A stretch of 31,557 nucleotides of DNA from an uncultured Planctomycetaceae bacterium (GCA_903927685.1 CAIYOB010001274.1:1-31557); one strand, 5' to 3'. Counted from the first letter of the stretch, positions 7,745 through 15,993 are shown. The notes: generated by a model from the letters alone, not told the origin. Program-made: numbers and translations.

Positions 7745-9172
7745 ATGCGCGCAGGGTTTGTTGCCGCCGTCCTGGTGCTGGTTGCCGCCACCGACGGGCT
7801 GCCCCAGTCGCCCGCCGAGCTGTTGCTGGGCGACCTGCAGGCGGAAGCTCCCGCCGTCCGTCGCCAGGCTGCCGCCGCGTTGGGGCGGCTGGCGGATCGA
7901 GCCGCCGTGCCGGCGCTCGTTGCCGCTTTGAAGGACTCCGACGCGTCGGTGCGCCGCACAGCCGCCAATTCGCTGGCCAACCTGAAGGACGAGCGAGCGG
8001 TTGCCGGGCTGAGCGAGTTGTTGGCCGATGCAGACCCGAACGTCCGCTTCTACGCGGCCTACGCGCTGGGCGAGATTAAGGATTCGCGAGCCGCCGCAGC
8101 GCTGGTGCGAGCCCTGGGCGATTCCCAGTGGACTGTTCGGGACCAGGCGGCGTGGGCGCTGCGGGAATTGCACTCGCCGGAACTCGCCCCGCAACTGGTC
8201 GCGGCGCTCCAATCGCCCCACGCCGATTTCCCGGCAGTGCTGTGGCTGCTGCGGAGTGTCGGCCCCGAGCGCGTGCTGGACGCCGTCGCCGGTCTGATGG
8301 CCGCTGCCGATCCGCGGACGCGATTGCTGGCCGTGCGGACGCTGACGGAAATCGAGGACCCCGGACGCCTTCGGCCGCTGCGGGCCGCGCTGGACGATCC
8401 CGACGCCGCCGTCCGGCTGGCGGCCGTGTGGGCCTTGGCCGACGCCGGCGACGTGGGCGTGCGCCCGTCGCTGGAACAGCGGGCCGCGATCGAACAGGAT
8501 GCAACGGTGCAAGCCGCCGTGCAGGCAGCGATGACTCGACTGTCGCCCCACCGGCACCTGGTCGTCTGGTGGAGTTTCGACGACGGGAATGCCCGGGTGG
8601 CCAAGGACGTCACGGGCAACGGCACCGACGGCGAGATTCGCGGCGGGACGCCCGTTGACGGACGAATCGGCAAGGGATTGCAGTTCTCCGGCGGCCAGTT
8701 CATCGAATTCGGTCAACCGAAGAACCTGCCGCTGGTCGACCAGCCGTTTACCGTGATGGCGTGGGCTCGAACCGAAGCCCCCACTGGCGTGGTGGTCGCC
8801 CGCGGAGGCGCGTTTTGCGGGTTCTCGCTGTACGTCAAGGATGGTGCGGCCCGGTTCGGCATCCGCCGCGCCCAGGCCGGTCCTACCTTCATCGCGGCCG
8901 GCAGCGAACAGGTGACGGGGGATTGGGTGCACTTGGCGGGCGTCGTGCATCCCGAACGGATCGAGCTGTACGTGAACGCCCGGCTGGCGGCGACGGCCAA
9001 AACCGACGGCTTGTTCCCCAGCAACTGCGGGCAAGGCCTGGAGATCGGCTTCGACGTCGGCAACAGTCCGGCCGAAATCACCGACGCCTTTGTCGGGATC
9101 ATCGACGAAGTGAAGTTCTTCCACGCCGCGCTGTCCGGGCAGGACATCGCGGCGATCAAGGAGCAACGATGA
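7745..9172 (+). CDS. Exported HEAT-repeat / LamG-domain protein
   Basis: 475 aa, with a GAGGGTG ribosome site before the ATG and a short Sec signal peptide (hydrophobic core about residues 4-16). Residues ~20-270 are PBS-lyase-type HEAT repeats (AVRRQAAAALGRLAD, SVRRTAANSLANLKD, NVRFYAAYALGEIKD and so on), about seven units. Residues ~273-475 are a LamG/concanavalin-like jelly roll (LVVWWSFDDGNARVAKDVTG, later GIIDEVKFFHAALSGQDIAAI). The likely role is a binding scaffold at the cell surface or in the periplasm; no enzyme motif is seen. The stop overlaps the start of the next gene by 4 bp (ATGA), so the two proteins are probably made together. Confidence 0.85.
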   Translation: MRAGFVAAVLVLVAATDGLPQSPAELLLGDLQAEAPAVRRQAAAALGRLADRAAVPALVAALKDSDASVRRTAANSLANLKDERAVAGLSELLADADPNVRFYAAYALGEIKDSRAAAALVRALGDSQWTVRDQAAWALRELHSPELAPQLVAALQSPHADFPAVLWLLRSVGPERVLDAVAGLMAAADPRTRLLAVRTLTEIEDPGRLRPLRAALDDPDAAVRLAAVWALADAGDVGVRPSLEQRAAIEQDATVQAAVQAAMTRLSPHRHLVVWWSFDDGNARVAKDVTGNGTDGEIRGGTPVDGRIGKGLQFSGGQFIEFGQPKNLPLVDQPFTVMAWARTEAPTGVVVARGGAFCGFSLYVKDGAARFGIRRAQAGPTFIAAGSEQVTGDWVHLAGVVHPERIELYVNARLAATAKTDGLFPSNCGQGLEIGFDVGNSPAEITDAFVGIIDEVKFFHAALSGQDIAAIKEQR

Positions 9173-12100
9173 GCACGCGGATGGCAGCCTCGGCGTTCCT
9201 GGCAGCCCTGCTGGCGCAGGCCGGGGCTCTCGAATCAGGCGGGCTGAGCGCCGGCGAGACACCGAACCGCGACGCGCTGGCACTGGCGGCCGGGATGGTC
9301 CAGGCCAGCGGCCGCAGCGGAGGCATCGGCGCGGTCGTCGGCCGGGACGATGCGGAATTGAGCCTGGCGCTGGCCAAGCACGGCAGCTTTGTGGTCCAAG
9401 GCTGGTACGCCGACGCCGCCGCATGCGAGCGAGCTCGCGACGCCATCCGCGGGCACGGCTGTTACGGCATCGTCTCGGCGGACGTCTTGGTTGGCGGGTG
9501 CCTGCCCTACGCCGACAACCTGATTACGATTCTGGTCATCGAGGACTTGGCGGCCCGACAACGGCACGGCTTGTCGCTGCGGGAGGTCGCCCGCGTGCTG
9601 GCGCCGCTGGGCACGGTCTATCTGGGCGTCGGCCCCGGAGGCGAACCGCCCGCCGCCGGGGCGGACGAAGCGGCTCGGCTGGGACTCGAAAGGATCGCCC
9701 CGGCCCCGGCGGCTGACTGGGTGCAATTCCGCAAGTCCTGGCCGGCGGATATCGACCAGTGGACGCACTACCTGCACGGGGCGGACGGCAATCCGGTGGC
9801 CCGCGATCGGGTCGTCGGGCCGCCGAAACACTACCAGTGGATCTCCGGTCCCATGTGGCAGCGGTCGCACGAGACGGATTCCAGCCTCAGCTCGCTGGTC
9901 ACCGCCGCCGGTCGCTTGTTCTACATCGAGGACCAGGCGCCGATCAGCCTGGTCGGCCAGCACTCGCTGCCGGACAAATGGTTCCTGGTGGCCCGCGATG
10001 CGTTCAACGGCATCGAGCTGTGGAAAGTGCCGATCCGCCGCTGGGGCTGGCGGGAGTGGAAAGAGACCTGGTTCACCAATCGCCCCGGCGATTTCCCGCT
10101 GAACCTGCAGAAGCGACTGGTCGCCGTCGGCGATCGCGTGTACGCAACCTTGGGTTACCATGCGCCGGTCTCGCAACTGGACGCCGCCACCGGCGAGATC
10201 CTGCAGACCTATCCGGGAACCGAACGCACCAACGAGATCCTGGCCGTGGATGACGCCCTGCTGCTCTCGGTGCTGGGCGACGACGGCGTGCGCGTCCGGG
10301 CCGTGGATGCGGCCAGCGGCCAGCAACGTTGGGAGACGAAGCAGGCCTACCGCGGCACGACCGTCGATTACCTGAAATGGTCGGGCGGCGGCGGCAGTGT
10401 GAAACCGGCCAAGCTGGACCCGGCGCTGAACCTGGCCAGCGACGGACGGGTGGTGGCTTTGCTCGACGGCCCCGACATCGTGGCCCTGGACTGCGTTACC
10501 GGAGCTCAGCAGTGGCGCACGCCTTTCCCGTCCGACGAAGCCGACCTGAACGCGGGCGGGATCCGTTCGCAGGGCGATCTGTGGGTCGGGACCCTGATCG
10601 TGGCTGGCGGCGTAGTGATCCACGCCAGTCCGAACAAGCTGGCCGCGCTATCCGCCGCCGACGGCCTCGTCCTGTGGGAGCAGCCCAAGAAGTACATCGG
10701 TCACCTGTGGTACGAGTGGAAAGACGTGTTCGTGATCGACGGCCTGGTCTGGACGTGGAGCGCCCAGCTCGAGTCCGGCGAGATCGAATCCGGCGGTGCG
10801 CGCCAGCAGCGTGCGTTTTGGCCGTCCACCGTCAACGGCTACGATTTGCAGACGGGACAGTGCCGCAAGCAGGTCCCGCTCGGCCCGATCTTCCGCGCCA
10901 ATCACCATCACCGCTGCTATCGCAACAAGGCGACCGAGCGGTACATTCTGGCCAGCCGCCGCGGCACGGAATACGTCGATTTGGACGTCGGCCGGCACAC
11001 GGTCCACAACTGGGTACGCGGGACGTGCCACTTGGGCATGATGCCGGCCAACGGCTTGCTGTACGCCCCGCCGCATCCGTGTCAATGCTACATCGACGAG
11101 AAGCTGAGCGGGATGAACGCCCTCGCTCCGGCCCGCCAGGAGGAACCGGAACCGCTCGCGGAGCGGCTGGTTCGTGGCCCCGCTTGGGAGTCGCTGCAGA
11201 ACCGGGCCGCCGTCACGGCCGAAGCGGCGGACTGGCCGACGTTTCGGGCCGACGCGCTGCGTACGGGCTCGGTCGCGACCAGCGTGTCCGACGAGGCGAC
11301 CGTGCGGTGGAGCGTCCAGGCCGGCCGCAAAGTCTCCCCGCCGGTCGCGGCCGACGGCAAGGTCTTCGCCGCGCTGGTTGACGAACATCAGGTCCTGTGC
11401 CTGGACGCGCGCGACGGTCGGCAACGGTGGCGATTCACCGCCGGAGCCCGCATCGACTCGCCGCCCACCTGGCATGCCGGCACGGTTCTGTTCGGGTCCG
11501 CCGATGGCCGGGTGTACTGCCTGCGGGCCGACGACGGCGTCCTGGCGTGGCGTTTCCAGGCCGCACCGCAAGAACGCTTGATCGGCGCCTGGGGACAAGT
11601 CGAATCCGCCTGGCCGGTGCACGGCAGCGTGCTGGTGCAGGGCGGCACGGCGTATTTCGCCTCCGGCCGGTCGTCCCAGTTGGACGGCGGCATCCGCCTG
11701 TACGGGCTGGACGCCACTTCGGGCCAGGTCCGCTACGAGCGGACACTGGCGGGCCCGGACTACAAGCTGGGCGAGTTCGAACAGAATTCAGGGCTGCCGA
11801 TGGGTTCGCTGCCGGACATCCTGATCGGCGACGGCACGACGATCTGGATGCGCGGCCTGGCGTTGGGCCAGGACTTGCAGCCAGCTCAAGTCCGCCCCGA
11901 GTTGCGGCTGCCGGCGGGCTTGCTCGATGACAGCTATTTCAAACGCACGCCGTGGACGTACGACGGCGAATATGCGCGGCTGCTGGTCCGCGACACCAGT
12001 TCCGCGTACTACGTGCGGATGTTCGACACGCTGCGGGCGCTCGATCCGACGGTCTTTTTCACGCCGGGCCGCAACGGCTATCTGCTGTTCTCCAAGAACA

Positions 12101-12396
12101 CCGACAGCCGGCAGGCCGCGTGGACCCGGCGGGTTCCGGTGCGCATCCGGGCCATGCTGGCCGCCGGCGATCGCGTGTACGTCGCGGGGCCACCGGACGT
12201 GGTCGATCCGCAGGATCCGCTGGGCGCTTTCGAAGGCCGCCAGGGCGGCCTGTTCTACGCCGTCGATGCGGCCACTGGCGAGCAGCGTGTGGAACACCGG
12301 CTGCCGTCACCGCCGGTCTTCAACGGCATTGCCGCCGCGCGCGGCCAACTGTACCTGGCCAGCGAAGACGGCCGCTTGACGGCGTGGGGCAAGTAA
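9169..12396 (+). CDS. Exported PQQ-like beta-propeller protein with vestigial methyltransferase-like N-terminus
   Basis: The frame is open far upstream, but I chose the ATG at 9169. It overlaps the previous stop as ATGA and starts a clean signal peptide (MSTRMAASAFLAALLAQAG), giving 1075 aa. Residues ~30-150 follow the order of a class I SAM-methyltransferase (LALAKHGSFVVQGWYAD, then LPYADNLITILVIEDL, then REVARVLAPLGTVYLG), but the glycine-rich SAM loop is absent (IGAVVGRDDAEL). The remainder carries repeated PQQ-type blades (DAATGEILQTYPG, DARDGRQRWRF, RADDGVLAWRF, DAATGEQRVEHRL). A Cys cluster, CHLGMMPANGL then HPCQCYIDE, sits near residues 620-645. Such proteins may be periplasmic quinoprotein-like enzymes or adhesive scaffolds. 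Substrate is unknown. Confidence 0.85.
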   Translation: MSTRMAASAFLAALLAQAGALESGGLSAGETPNRDALALAAGMVQASGRSGGIGAVVGRDDAELSLALAKHGSFVVQGWYADAAACERARDAIRGHGCYGIVSADVLVGGCLPYADNLITILVIEDLAARQRHGLSLREVARVLAPLGTVYLGVGPGGEPPAAGADEAARLGLERIAPAPAADWVQFRKSWPADIDQWTHYLHGADGNPVARDRVVGPPKHYQWISGPMWQRSHETDSSLSSLVTAAGRLFYIEDQAPISLVGQHSLPDKWFLVARDAFNGIELWKVPIRRWGWREWKETWFTNRPGDFPLNLQKRLVAVGDRVYATLGYHAPVSQLDAATGEILQTYPGTERTNEILAVDDALLLSVLGDDGVRVRAVDAASGQQRWETKQAYRGTTVDYLKWSGGGGSVKPAKLDPALNLASDGRVVALLDGPDIVALDCVTGAQQWRTPFPSDEADLNAGGIRSQGDLWVGTLIVAGGVVIHASPNKLAALSAADGLVLWEQPKKYIGHLWYEWKDVFVIDGLVWTWSAQLESGEIESGGARQQRAFWPSTVNGYDLQTGQCRKQVPLGPIFRANHHHRCYRNKATERYILASRRGTEYVDLDVGRHTVHNWVRGTCHLGMMPANGLLYAPPHPCQCYIDEKLSGMNALAPARQEEPEPLAERLVRGPAWESLQNRAAVTAEAADWPTFRADALRTGSVATSVSDEATVRWSVQAGRKVSPPVAADGKVFAALVDEHQVLCLDARDGRQRWRFTAGARIDSPPTWHAGTVLFGSADGRVYCLRADDGVLAWRFQAAPQERLIGAWGQVESAWPVHGSVLVQGGTAYFASGRSSQLDGGIRLYGLDATSGQVRYERTLAGPDYKLGEFEQNSGLPMGSLPDILIGDGTTIWMRGLALGQDLQPAQVRPELRLPAGLLDDSYFKRTPWTYDGEYARLLVRDTSSAYYVRMFDTLRALDPTVFFTPGRNGYLLFSKNTDSRQAAWTRRVPVRIRAMLAAGDRVYVAGPPDVVDPQDPLGAFEGRQGGLFYAVDAATGEQRVEHRLPSPPVFNGIAAARGQLYLASEDGRLTAWGK

Positions 12397-12450
12397 AGGC
12401 GGACCGGTCGATGGCCCGAGGAGATTCCCCTCATTGATTTCACCGGTGCA

Positions 12451-14016
12451 ATGATGTCGGAAGCGGCGATTCGCGAGACGCTGGACGAAGCAGGACTGTG
12501 GCCCGCACCGGGTGGCGGGCCGGAGTTGTCGCTCGCGTTGACGCCGGGCGAAGATTTGCTGCCGGCGATCTGCCGAGCTTGGGACGCGTGGCGTGCCTCG
12601 GCCGACCCGCGCCGCCAGGCGGCCGCACGGGCTCGGGCGGCAGCGCTCCACCAGGCCCGGAACGTGGGCGCTCGGCTGACCTGGGGCGTGCCGGGCCTGG
12701 ACATGGCAAGGCTGAGCGACTGGCTGGGCCCGCGACTGGTCTGGTGGCCCGGCGGCGTGCCGGCCGGGCGGGGTGTCGGCCTGGTCAGCTCGCGACTGGG
12801 GCAGGAACTCGATCATCACAAGGCCTGGTTTGCCGTCCTGCGAACCGCCTGTATGCGGCTGGATCCGCAACACGACGTGCTGGTCACCGCGGGAACCACG
12901 GCGGGGCAACGCTTCGTCCAACGCTGTGGCCAGTTGTTCGGCCTGCGAACCTTGAGCATCGAGATCGATCGCGAGGATCGGCTGTCGTGGTGCGGCTGGG
13001 GACGGCGCGTCCTGGCCTCGATGCCGGACACGCCGACCGCGGCGTTCCGCGCCTTGATCTCGCCGCCGCTGGAAGCCGACAACGGGCCGCCCGCCCGCGC
13101 CGGCCTGGCGGAACTGCCCGCCCCGGACCGGGCGATTCTCGCGCTGGGGGACCGGATCATCGCACTGCATGTGCGGCCCGAAGGGAACTTGCTGCGGTTG
13201 TTGCGACTTCGCCTGCGGCAAGCGTGTGCTCCCGCCGCCAGTGTCTTCCTGGCGCTGGGACCGGATCTGATCCGCAGCGACCAGGCCGCCGAACTGCTTG
13301 ATTCCGGCGCCGTGGGCTGGCTGGTCATGAACGCGGCGGGCGAGCCGGAGCACGACCCGTCCACGCCGTGGCTCGCCGCGCCGGCGGTGGAACGTTCGGC
13401 GGCTCCGCTCGCTCCCTGTCCGCCGGCGGACGACTGGCCGTACTTGACGCACTGCACGCGGCGGCGCACCGGTCCCTGGCCGGGCGAGCACGAAGACCAT
13501 TTCCTGGACGACCTGATCCTGGACCGCGCGGGCGCCGACCATTCGGCCTTGGCCGCCTTGTGGCGGATCGCCCGCAGCGGGCGGCTGATCGCCGGCAGCG
13601 ACTTCGTCCGCGGCGAGACGCCCGTGGTCAGTTTCACCGCGGTCCCGCTGCCCGACATCGGCACGTTGCGGACGTTCCGCGCGCACCTCAGCCGGTGGGA
13701 CTTCGAGCCCTACGGCATCTGCATCCGCCGCGACTGGCTGCAGCGCCGCGGCACGCGCCCCGTGCTGTACGGCGACGAGTCGCTGTGGGGAGCCCTCCCG
13801 ACCGCAGACCGCCCCTTTTTCCAGAAGCGGGCGTCGGAGACGGCCAGCGGCCGGGTGCTCGATTGGACCGTCGAGCAGGAGTGGCGGCACGTCGGCGACC
13901 TGCGGCTGGACGGCATTCCCGCCGATGCCGCGTTGCTGTTCGTGCCGTCCGCAGCGGAAGCCTGGCAGCTAGCAGCGTCCAGCCCCTGGCCCGTGGTGGT
14001 GGCTAACGCCTGCTAG
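12451..14016 (+). CDS. Putative SLOG-like Rossmann / AbiGi-DUF2971-like fusion protein
   Basis: 521 aa, cytoplasmic (no signal peptide). Residues ~108-250 follow the pattern of the SLOG/DprA-like nucleotide-binding Rossmann fold: strand GVGLVSSRLG (108-117), VLVTAGTTAGQRF (143-155) in the place of the usual vsGGA-G-D loop, then DRAILALGDRIIALHVRPEGN (226-246) like the 'aD-vva..gSGt' segment. Residues ~330-505 resemble the AbiGi/DUF2971 group: LTHCTRR (332-338), LWRIARSGRLI, VVSFTAVPLP (392-401), EPYGICIRRDWL (419-430), RPVLYGDE (436-443) and the hallmark EQEWRHVGD (475-483). The family links are from memory of motifs and need profile searches. ATG codons occur at 12451 and 12454. The ribosome site is weak: GAGGAG lies about 28 nt upstream. 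It follows the PQQ gene by 54 bp. Confidence 0.6.
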   Translation: MMSEAAIRETLDEAGLWPAPGGGPELSLALTPGEDLLPAICRAWDAWRASADPRRQAAARARAAALHQARNVGARLTWGVPGLDMARLSDWLGPRLVWWPGGVPAGRGVGLVSSRLGQELDHHKAWFAVLRTACMRLDPQHDVLVTAGTTAGQRFVQRCGQLFGLRTLSIEIDREDRLSWCGWGRRVLASMPDTPTAAFRALISPPLEADNGPPARAGLAELPAPDRAILALGDRIIALHVRPEGNLLRLLRLRLRQACAPAASVFLALGPDLIRSDQAAELLDSGAVGWLVMNAAGEPEHDPSTPWLAAPAVERSAAPLAPCPPADDWPYLTHCTRRRTGPWPGEHEDHFLDDLILDRAGADHSALAALWRIARSGRLIAGSDFVRGETPVVSFTAVPLPDIGTLRTFRAHLSRWDFEPYGICIRRDWLQRRGTRPVLYGDESLWGALPTADRPFFQKRASETASGRVLDWTVEQEWRHVGDLRLDGIPADAALLFVPSAAEAWQLAASSPWPVVVANAC

Positions 14017-14145
14017 CACGCGATTCCGGTTTTTCCGGCCAACTTCGCTCAAATCGCCGCGGCTCCTTGGCCGATAAATGGGACGCTTATCCACCGAACG
14101 GGCTCACCCCCGCTCGATACCTCTCTTTCGAGGAAGACTGACCAG

Positions 14146-14391
14146 ATGGCTCATCCCCAGCTGCGCGTGTTCTTGGGTCCGACCGATTCGTGCCAGCCGG
14201 AAGTGGCGTCCCCCGACGAACCCGTCCGCAACCCTATCACGGTGACGTTGGGCGATATCCTGCCGTTGCTGCTCGATGCGGTGCAGACGAGGCGAGCCTG
14301 GCTGAAGGACTTTGAGCACGACAACCTGACCCTGAGTGCCGACCTGTACGAAGTGCTGATGGCGTACCAGGATCTGCGGCAGACGGCGTAA
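14146..14391 (+). CDS. Small conserved-looking protein, function unknown
   Basis: 81 aa, acidic, without signal peptide or membrane segment. A GAGGA ribosome site lies 11 nt before the ATG. The second half (VTLGDILPLLLDAVQTRRAW followed by LKDFEHDNLTLSADLYEVL) is predicted helical and reads like a real protein with normal codon use. It starts 130 bp after the SLOG/AbiGi-like gene and ends just before a strong hairpin. CCTC (14120-14123) could pair with GAGG (14130-14133) over the ribosome site, hinting at weak structural control. I do not recognise a named family. It could be a partner of the upstream gene, but only position supports that. Confidence 0.6.
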   Translation: MAHPQLRVFLGPTDSCQPEVASPDEPVRNPITVTLGDILPLLLDAVQTRRAWLKDFEHDNLTLSADLYEVLMAYQDLRQTA

Positions 14392-14407
14392 GGCCGCCCC
14401 AACAAAG

Positions 14408-14433
14408 ACCCGGCTTCCCTGGGGAAGCCGGGT
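14408..14433. terminator. Bidirectional hairpin terminator between convergent genes
   Basis: Perfect 11-bp stem ACCCGGCTTCC / GGAAGCCGGGT with a 4-nt loop. It lies between the stop of the 81-aa gene (14391, plus) and the stop of the third hsp20 gene (14460, minus). On the minus strand it is followed by CTTTGTT, a modest U-rich tail; on the plus strand by GTTGTGG. Confidence 0.7.
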
Positions 14434-14459
14434 TGTGGAATGACGCGGTTGGCGCCGCG

Positions 14460-14933
14460 CTACTTCGCCTTGACTGCGATCCGCTTGCCGCGGCTCTGCT
14501 CACCCTTGGGCAGGTGCAGTTCCAGGACGCCGTTTTGATACCGGGCCTCGATCTTGTCGGGCTCGACACCCAGCGGCAACGGGACCGTCCGATACAGCGT
14601 GCCGTGGTGATAGGACGAGCCGGCCTCTCCTTGCTCCTCCACCTTGCGTTCGGCCCGGATCACCAACTGGTCGCCCCTGACCTGGACATCGAAGTCACCT
14701 GCCGAGAACCCCGGCGTTTCGACGCGCACGACGTACTCGCGGTCGTTTTCATCAAAGTCCGTGGCCCAGCCGCGGCTGAACCAGTCGCCGCCCAGGCTCG
14801 GCCATTCGTTCCAGAAACGACTGACGAGGTTGTCGAATTCGTCACGGAGGCGCGTCAGCTGACGGTCGACCGGTTCTGCTGACACGCTCCCGATATCATT
14901 GCCTCTCTTCTTCCACGGGATCAAGCTGAACAT
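14460..14933 (-). CDS. Hsp20/alpha-crystallin small heat shock protein (third of operon)
   Basis: 157 aa. I place the start at the ATG at 14933 (MFSLIPWKKRG), because a perfect AGGAGGTG ends 7 nt before it. A longer GTG start at 14942 would lie inside that ribosome site. The alpha-crystallin domain spans about residues 50-150 (REYVVRVETPGFSAGDFDVQV through YQNGVLELHLPKGEQ), with the family's A/Q-x-x-NGVL motif. The N-terminal arm carries a long charged helix (RQLTRLRDEFDNLVSRFWNE) typical of class A small Hsps. The role is an ATP-independent holdase for unfolding proteins. It is the last gene of the three-gene hsp20 set, 39 bp after the previous stop, and ends before a hairpin terminator. Confidence 0.93.
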   Translation of the reverse strand: MFSLIPWKKRGNDIGSVSAEPVDRQLTRLRDEFDNLVSRFWNEWPSLGGDWFSRGWATDFDENDREYVVRVETPGFSAGDFDVQVRGDQLVIRAERKVEEQGEAGSSYHHGTLYRTVPLPLGVEPDKIEARYQNGVLELHLPKGEQSRGKRIAVKAK

Positions 14934-14972
14934 GGTCTTCACCTCCTCTCACGATACTGCTTGGATGGACAT

Positions 14973-15365
14973 CTAGCCCGCGTTGACGACAATCCGCTTG
15001 GGCTTGACGGCCTCGGTCTTCGGCAGGTGCAGGGTCAGCACGCCGTTCTTCATTTCCGCCGAGATCCGGCTGCCGTCGATCGTCTCGCCGATGGCAAAGG
15101 TCCGGTAGAAGTCGCCGATACCGTACTCGCCGTGCAGGTACCGCCGCTCGTTGTGGCGCGCTTTGACCTTGCCCAACACGGTCAGTTCGCGGTTCTCGAA
15201 CCGAATGTCCAAGTCCGCGACTTCGACGCCGGGCAGATCCCCATACAGGACCAATTCTTCGTCCGTCTCCCAGATGTCGAAGCGGGGCGTGTAGGTCGGC
15301 GCCTCGCGCGTCCGCTCGATGGTTGCCGGCTCGTCGGGATGCTGTTGTTTCGTCAATTGGGACAT
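14973..15365 (-). CDS. Hsp20/alpha-crystallin small heat shock protein (second of operon)
   Basis: 130 aa, starting at the ATG at 15365 with AAGGAGAA about 9 nt upstream. The alpha-crystallin domain occupies almost the whole protein (YTPRFDIWETDEELVLYGDL through MKNGVLTLHLPKTE). The N-terminal arm is short (about 25 residues) and lacks the long helix of its two neighbours, so this is a structurally different sHsp and may modulate hetero-oligomers. The C-terminus ends in a basic KPKRIVV, close to the I-x-I/V anchoring motif. It lies 62 bp after the first hsp20 gene and probably shares its transcript. Confidence 0.93.
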   Translation of the reverse strand: MSQLTKQQHPDEPATIERTREAPTYTPRFDIWETDEELVLYGDLPGVEVADLDIRFENRELTVLGKVKARHNERRYLHGEYGIGDFYRTFAIGETIDGSRISAEMKNGVLTLHLPKTEAVKPKRIVVNAG

Positions 15366-15427
15366 GGTCTATTCTCCTTTGTGGTCAATTGCTTTGGGTT
15401 GCACGAGTTCAATCCGCGAGGCCGCGC

Positions 15428-15871
15428 TTAGTCCGCGCGAACCTCGATTCGCCGCGGCTTGGCTTCCGGCCGCTTGGGCAGCGTGATGGTCAGCACGCCG
15501 TTCTTGAACGCTGCTTCCACCTTGTCTTCATCCACGGCCAGCGGCAACTCCAGCACGCGCGCAAACTTGCCGTACCCGCGCTCGCGGCGATGCCACGTGC
15601 CCTTGTCGCAAGTCGGCTCTTTCCGCTCGCCCTTGACGGCCAACTGGTCGCCGTGCACGTAGATCTCCAGATCGCTCAACTCCATGCCCGGAAGCTCTGC
15701 TTCCACGAACAGGTTCTCCTCGTCCTCCCACAAGTTCATCAGGGGATAGGACGTCGGCGCCAACGGAAACCGCCGGCCGGTCCAACGCCCAAACAGCCGA
15801 TCCATCTCGTCCCGCAAGCGAGTCACTTCCGCCTGCACATCCGCCATCGGTTGCCATCGTGTGCTCAACAT
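15428..15871 (-). CDS. Hsp20/alpha-crystallin small heat shock protein (first of operon)
   Basis: 147 aa. The ATG at 15871 has GAGGAGAG upstream. The N-terminal arm has an amphipathic helix (VQAEVTRLRDEMDRLFGRW), and the alpha-crystallin domain runs from about residue 45 (NLWEDEENLFVEAELPG) to FKNGVLTITLPKRPE, with a basic tail ending RRIEV. As a small heat shock chaperone it would bind unfolding proteins as oligomers. It is the promoter-proximal gene of the hsp20 set. A consensus sigma-54 promoter lies about 105 bp upstream, giving a ~95-nt leader. No CIRCE (HrcA) operator is seen. Confidence 0.93.
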   Translation of the reverse strand: MLSTRWQPMADVQAEVTRLRDEMDRLFGRWTGRRFPLAPTSYPLMNLWEDEENLFVEAELPGMELSDLEIYVHGDQLAVKGERKEPTCDKGTWHRRERGYGKFARVLELPLAVDEDKVEAAFKNGVLTITLPKRPEAKPRRIEVRAD

Positions 15872-15975
15872 AGGTCTCTCCTCTCTCTCTACAAGTTATG
15901 TGTTCCTGCGCCGCTCGCACGGCGCCACTTGTCGCTCCTGGCGTTGGCATGTTGCCGACGCCGGGAAAAGAGAGG

Positions 15976-15993
15976 AAGCAACCAGCGTGCCAA
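15976..15993 (-). promoter_or_regulatory. Sigma-54 (-24/-12) promoter of the hsp20 operon
   Basis: The minus strand reads TTGGCACGCTGGTTGCTT, an exact fit to TGGCACG-N4-TTGCW, with GG at 15991-15990 and GC at 15979-15978 (10 bp between). Transcription would start near 15966. Supporting elements lie upstream: an IHF consensus at 16066-16078 and enhancer-like repeats at 16146-16181. Confidence 0.8.

Noticed and set aside
8761..9168. Upstream extension of the PQQ-like gene
   Set aside because: The extension overlaps the LamG domain in another frame and is arginine-rich. The ATG at 9169 starts a proper signal peptide and overlaps the previous stop.
14934..14942. GTG start for the third hsp20 gene
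   Set aside because: It lies inside the AGGAGGTG ribosome site that serves the ATG at 14933.
15366..15427. ROSE or fourU RNA thermometer in the hsp20 leaders
   Set aside because: No convincing pairing of a U-rich or anti-SD segment with the AGGAG sites could be drawn by eye; a folding calculation would be needed.
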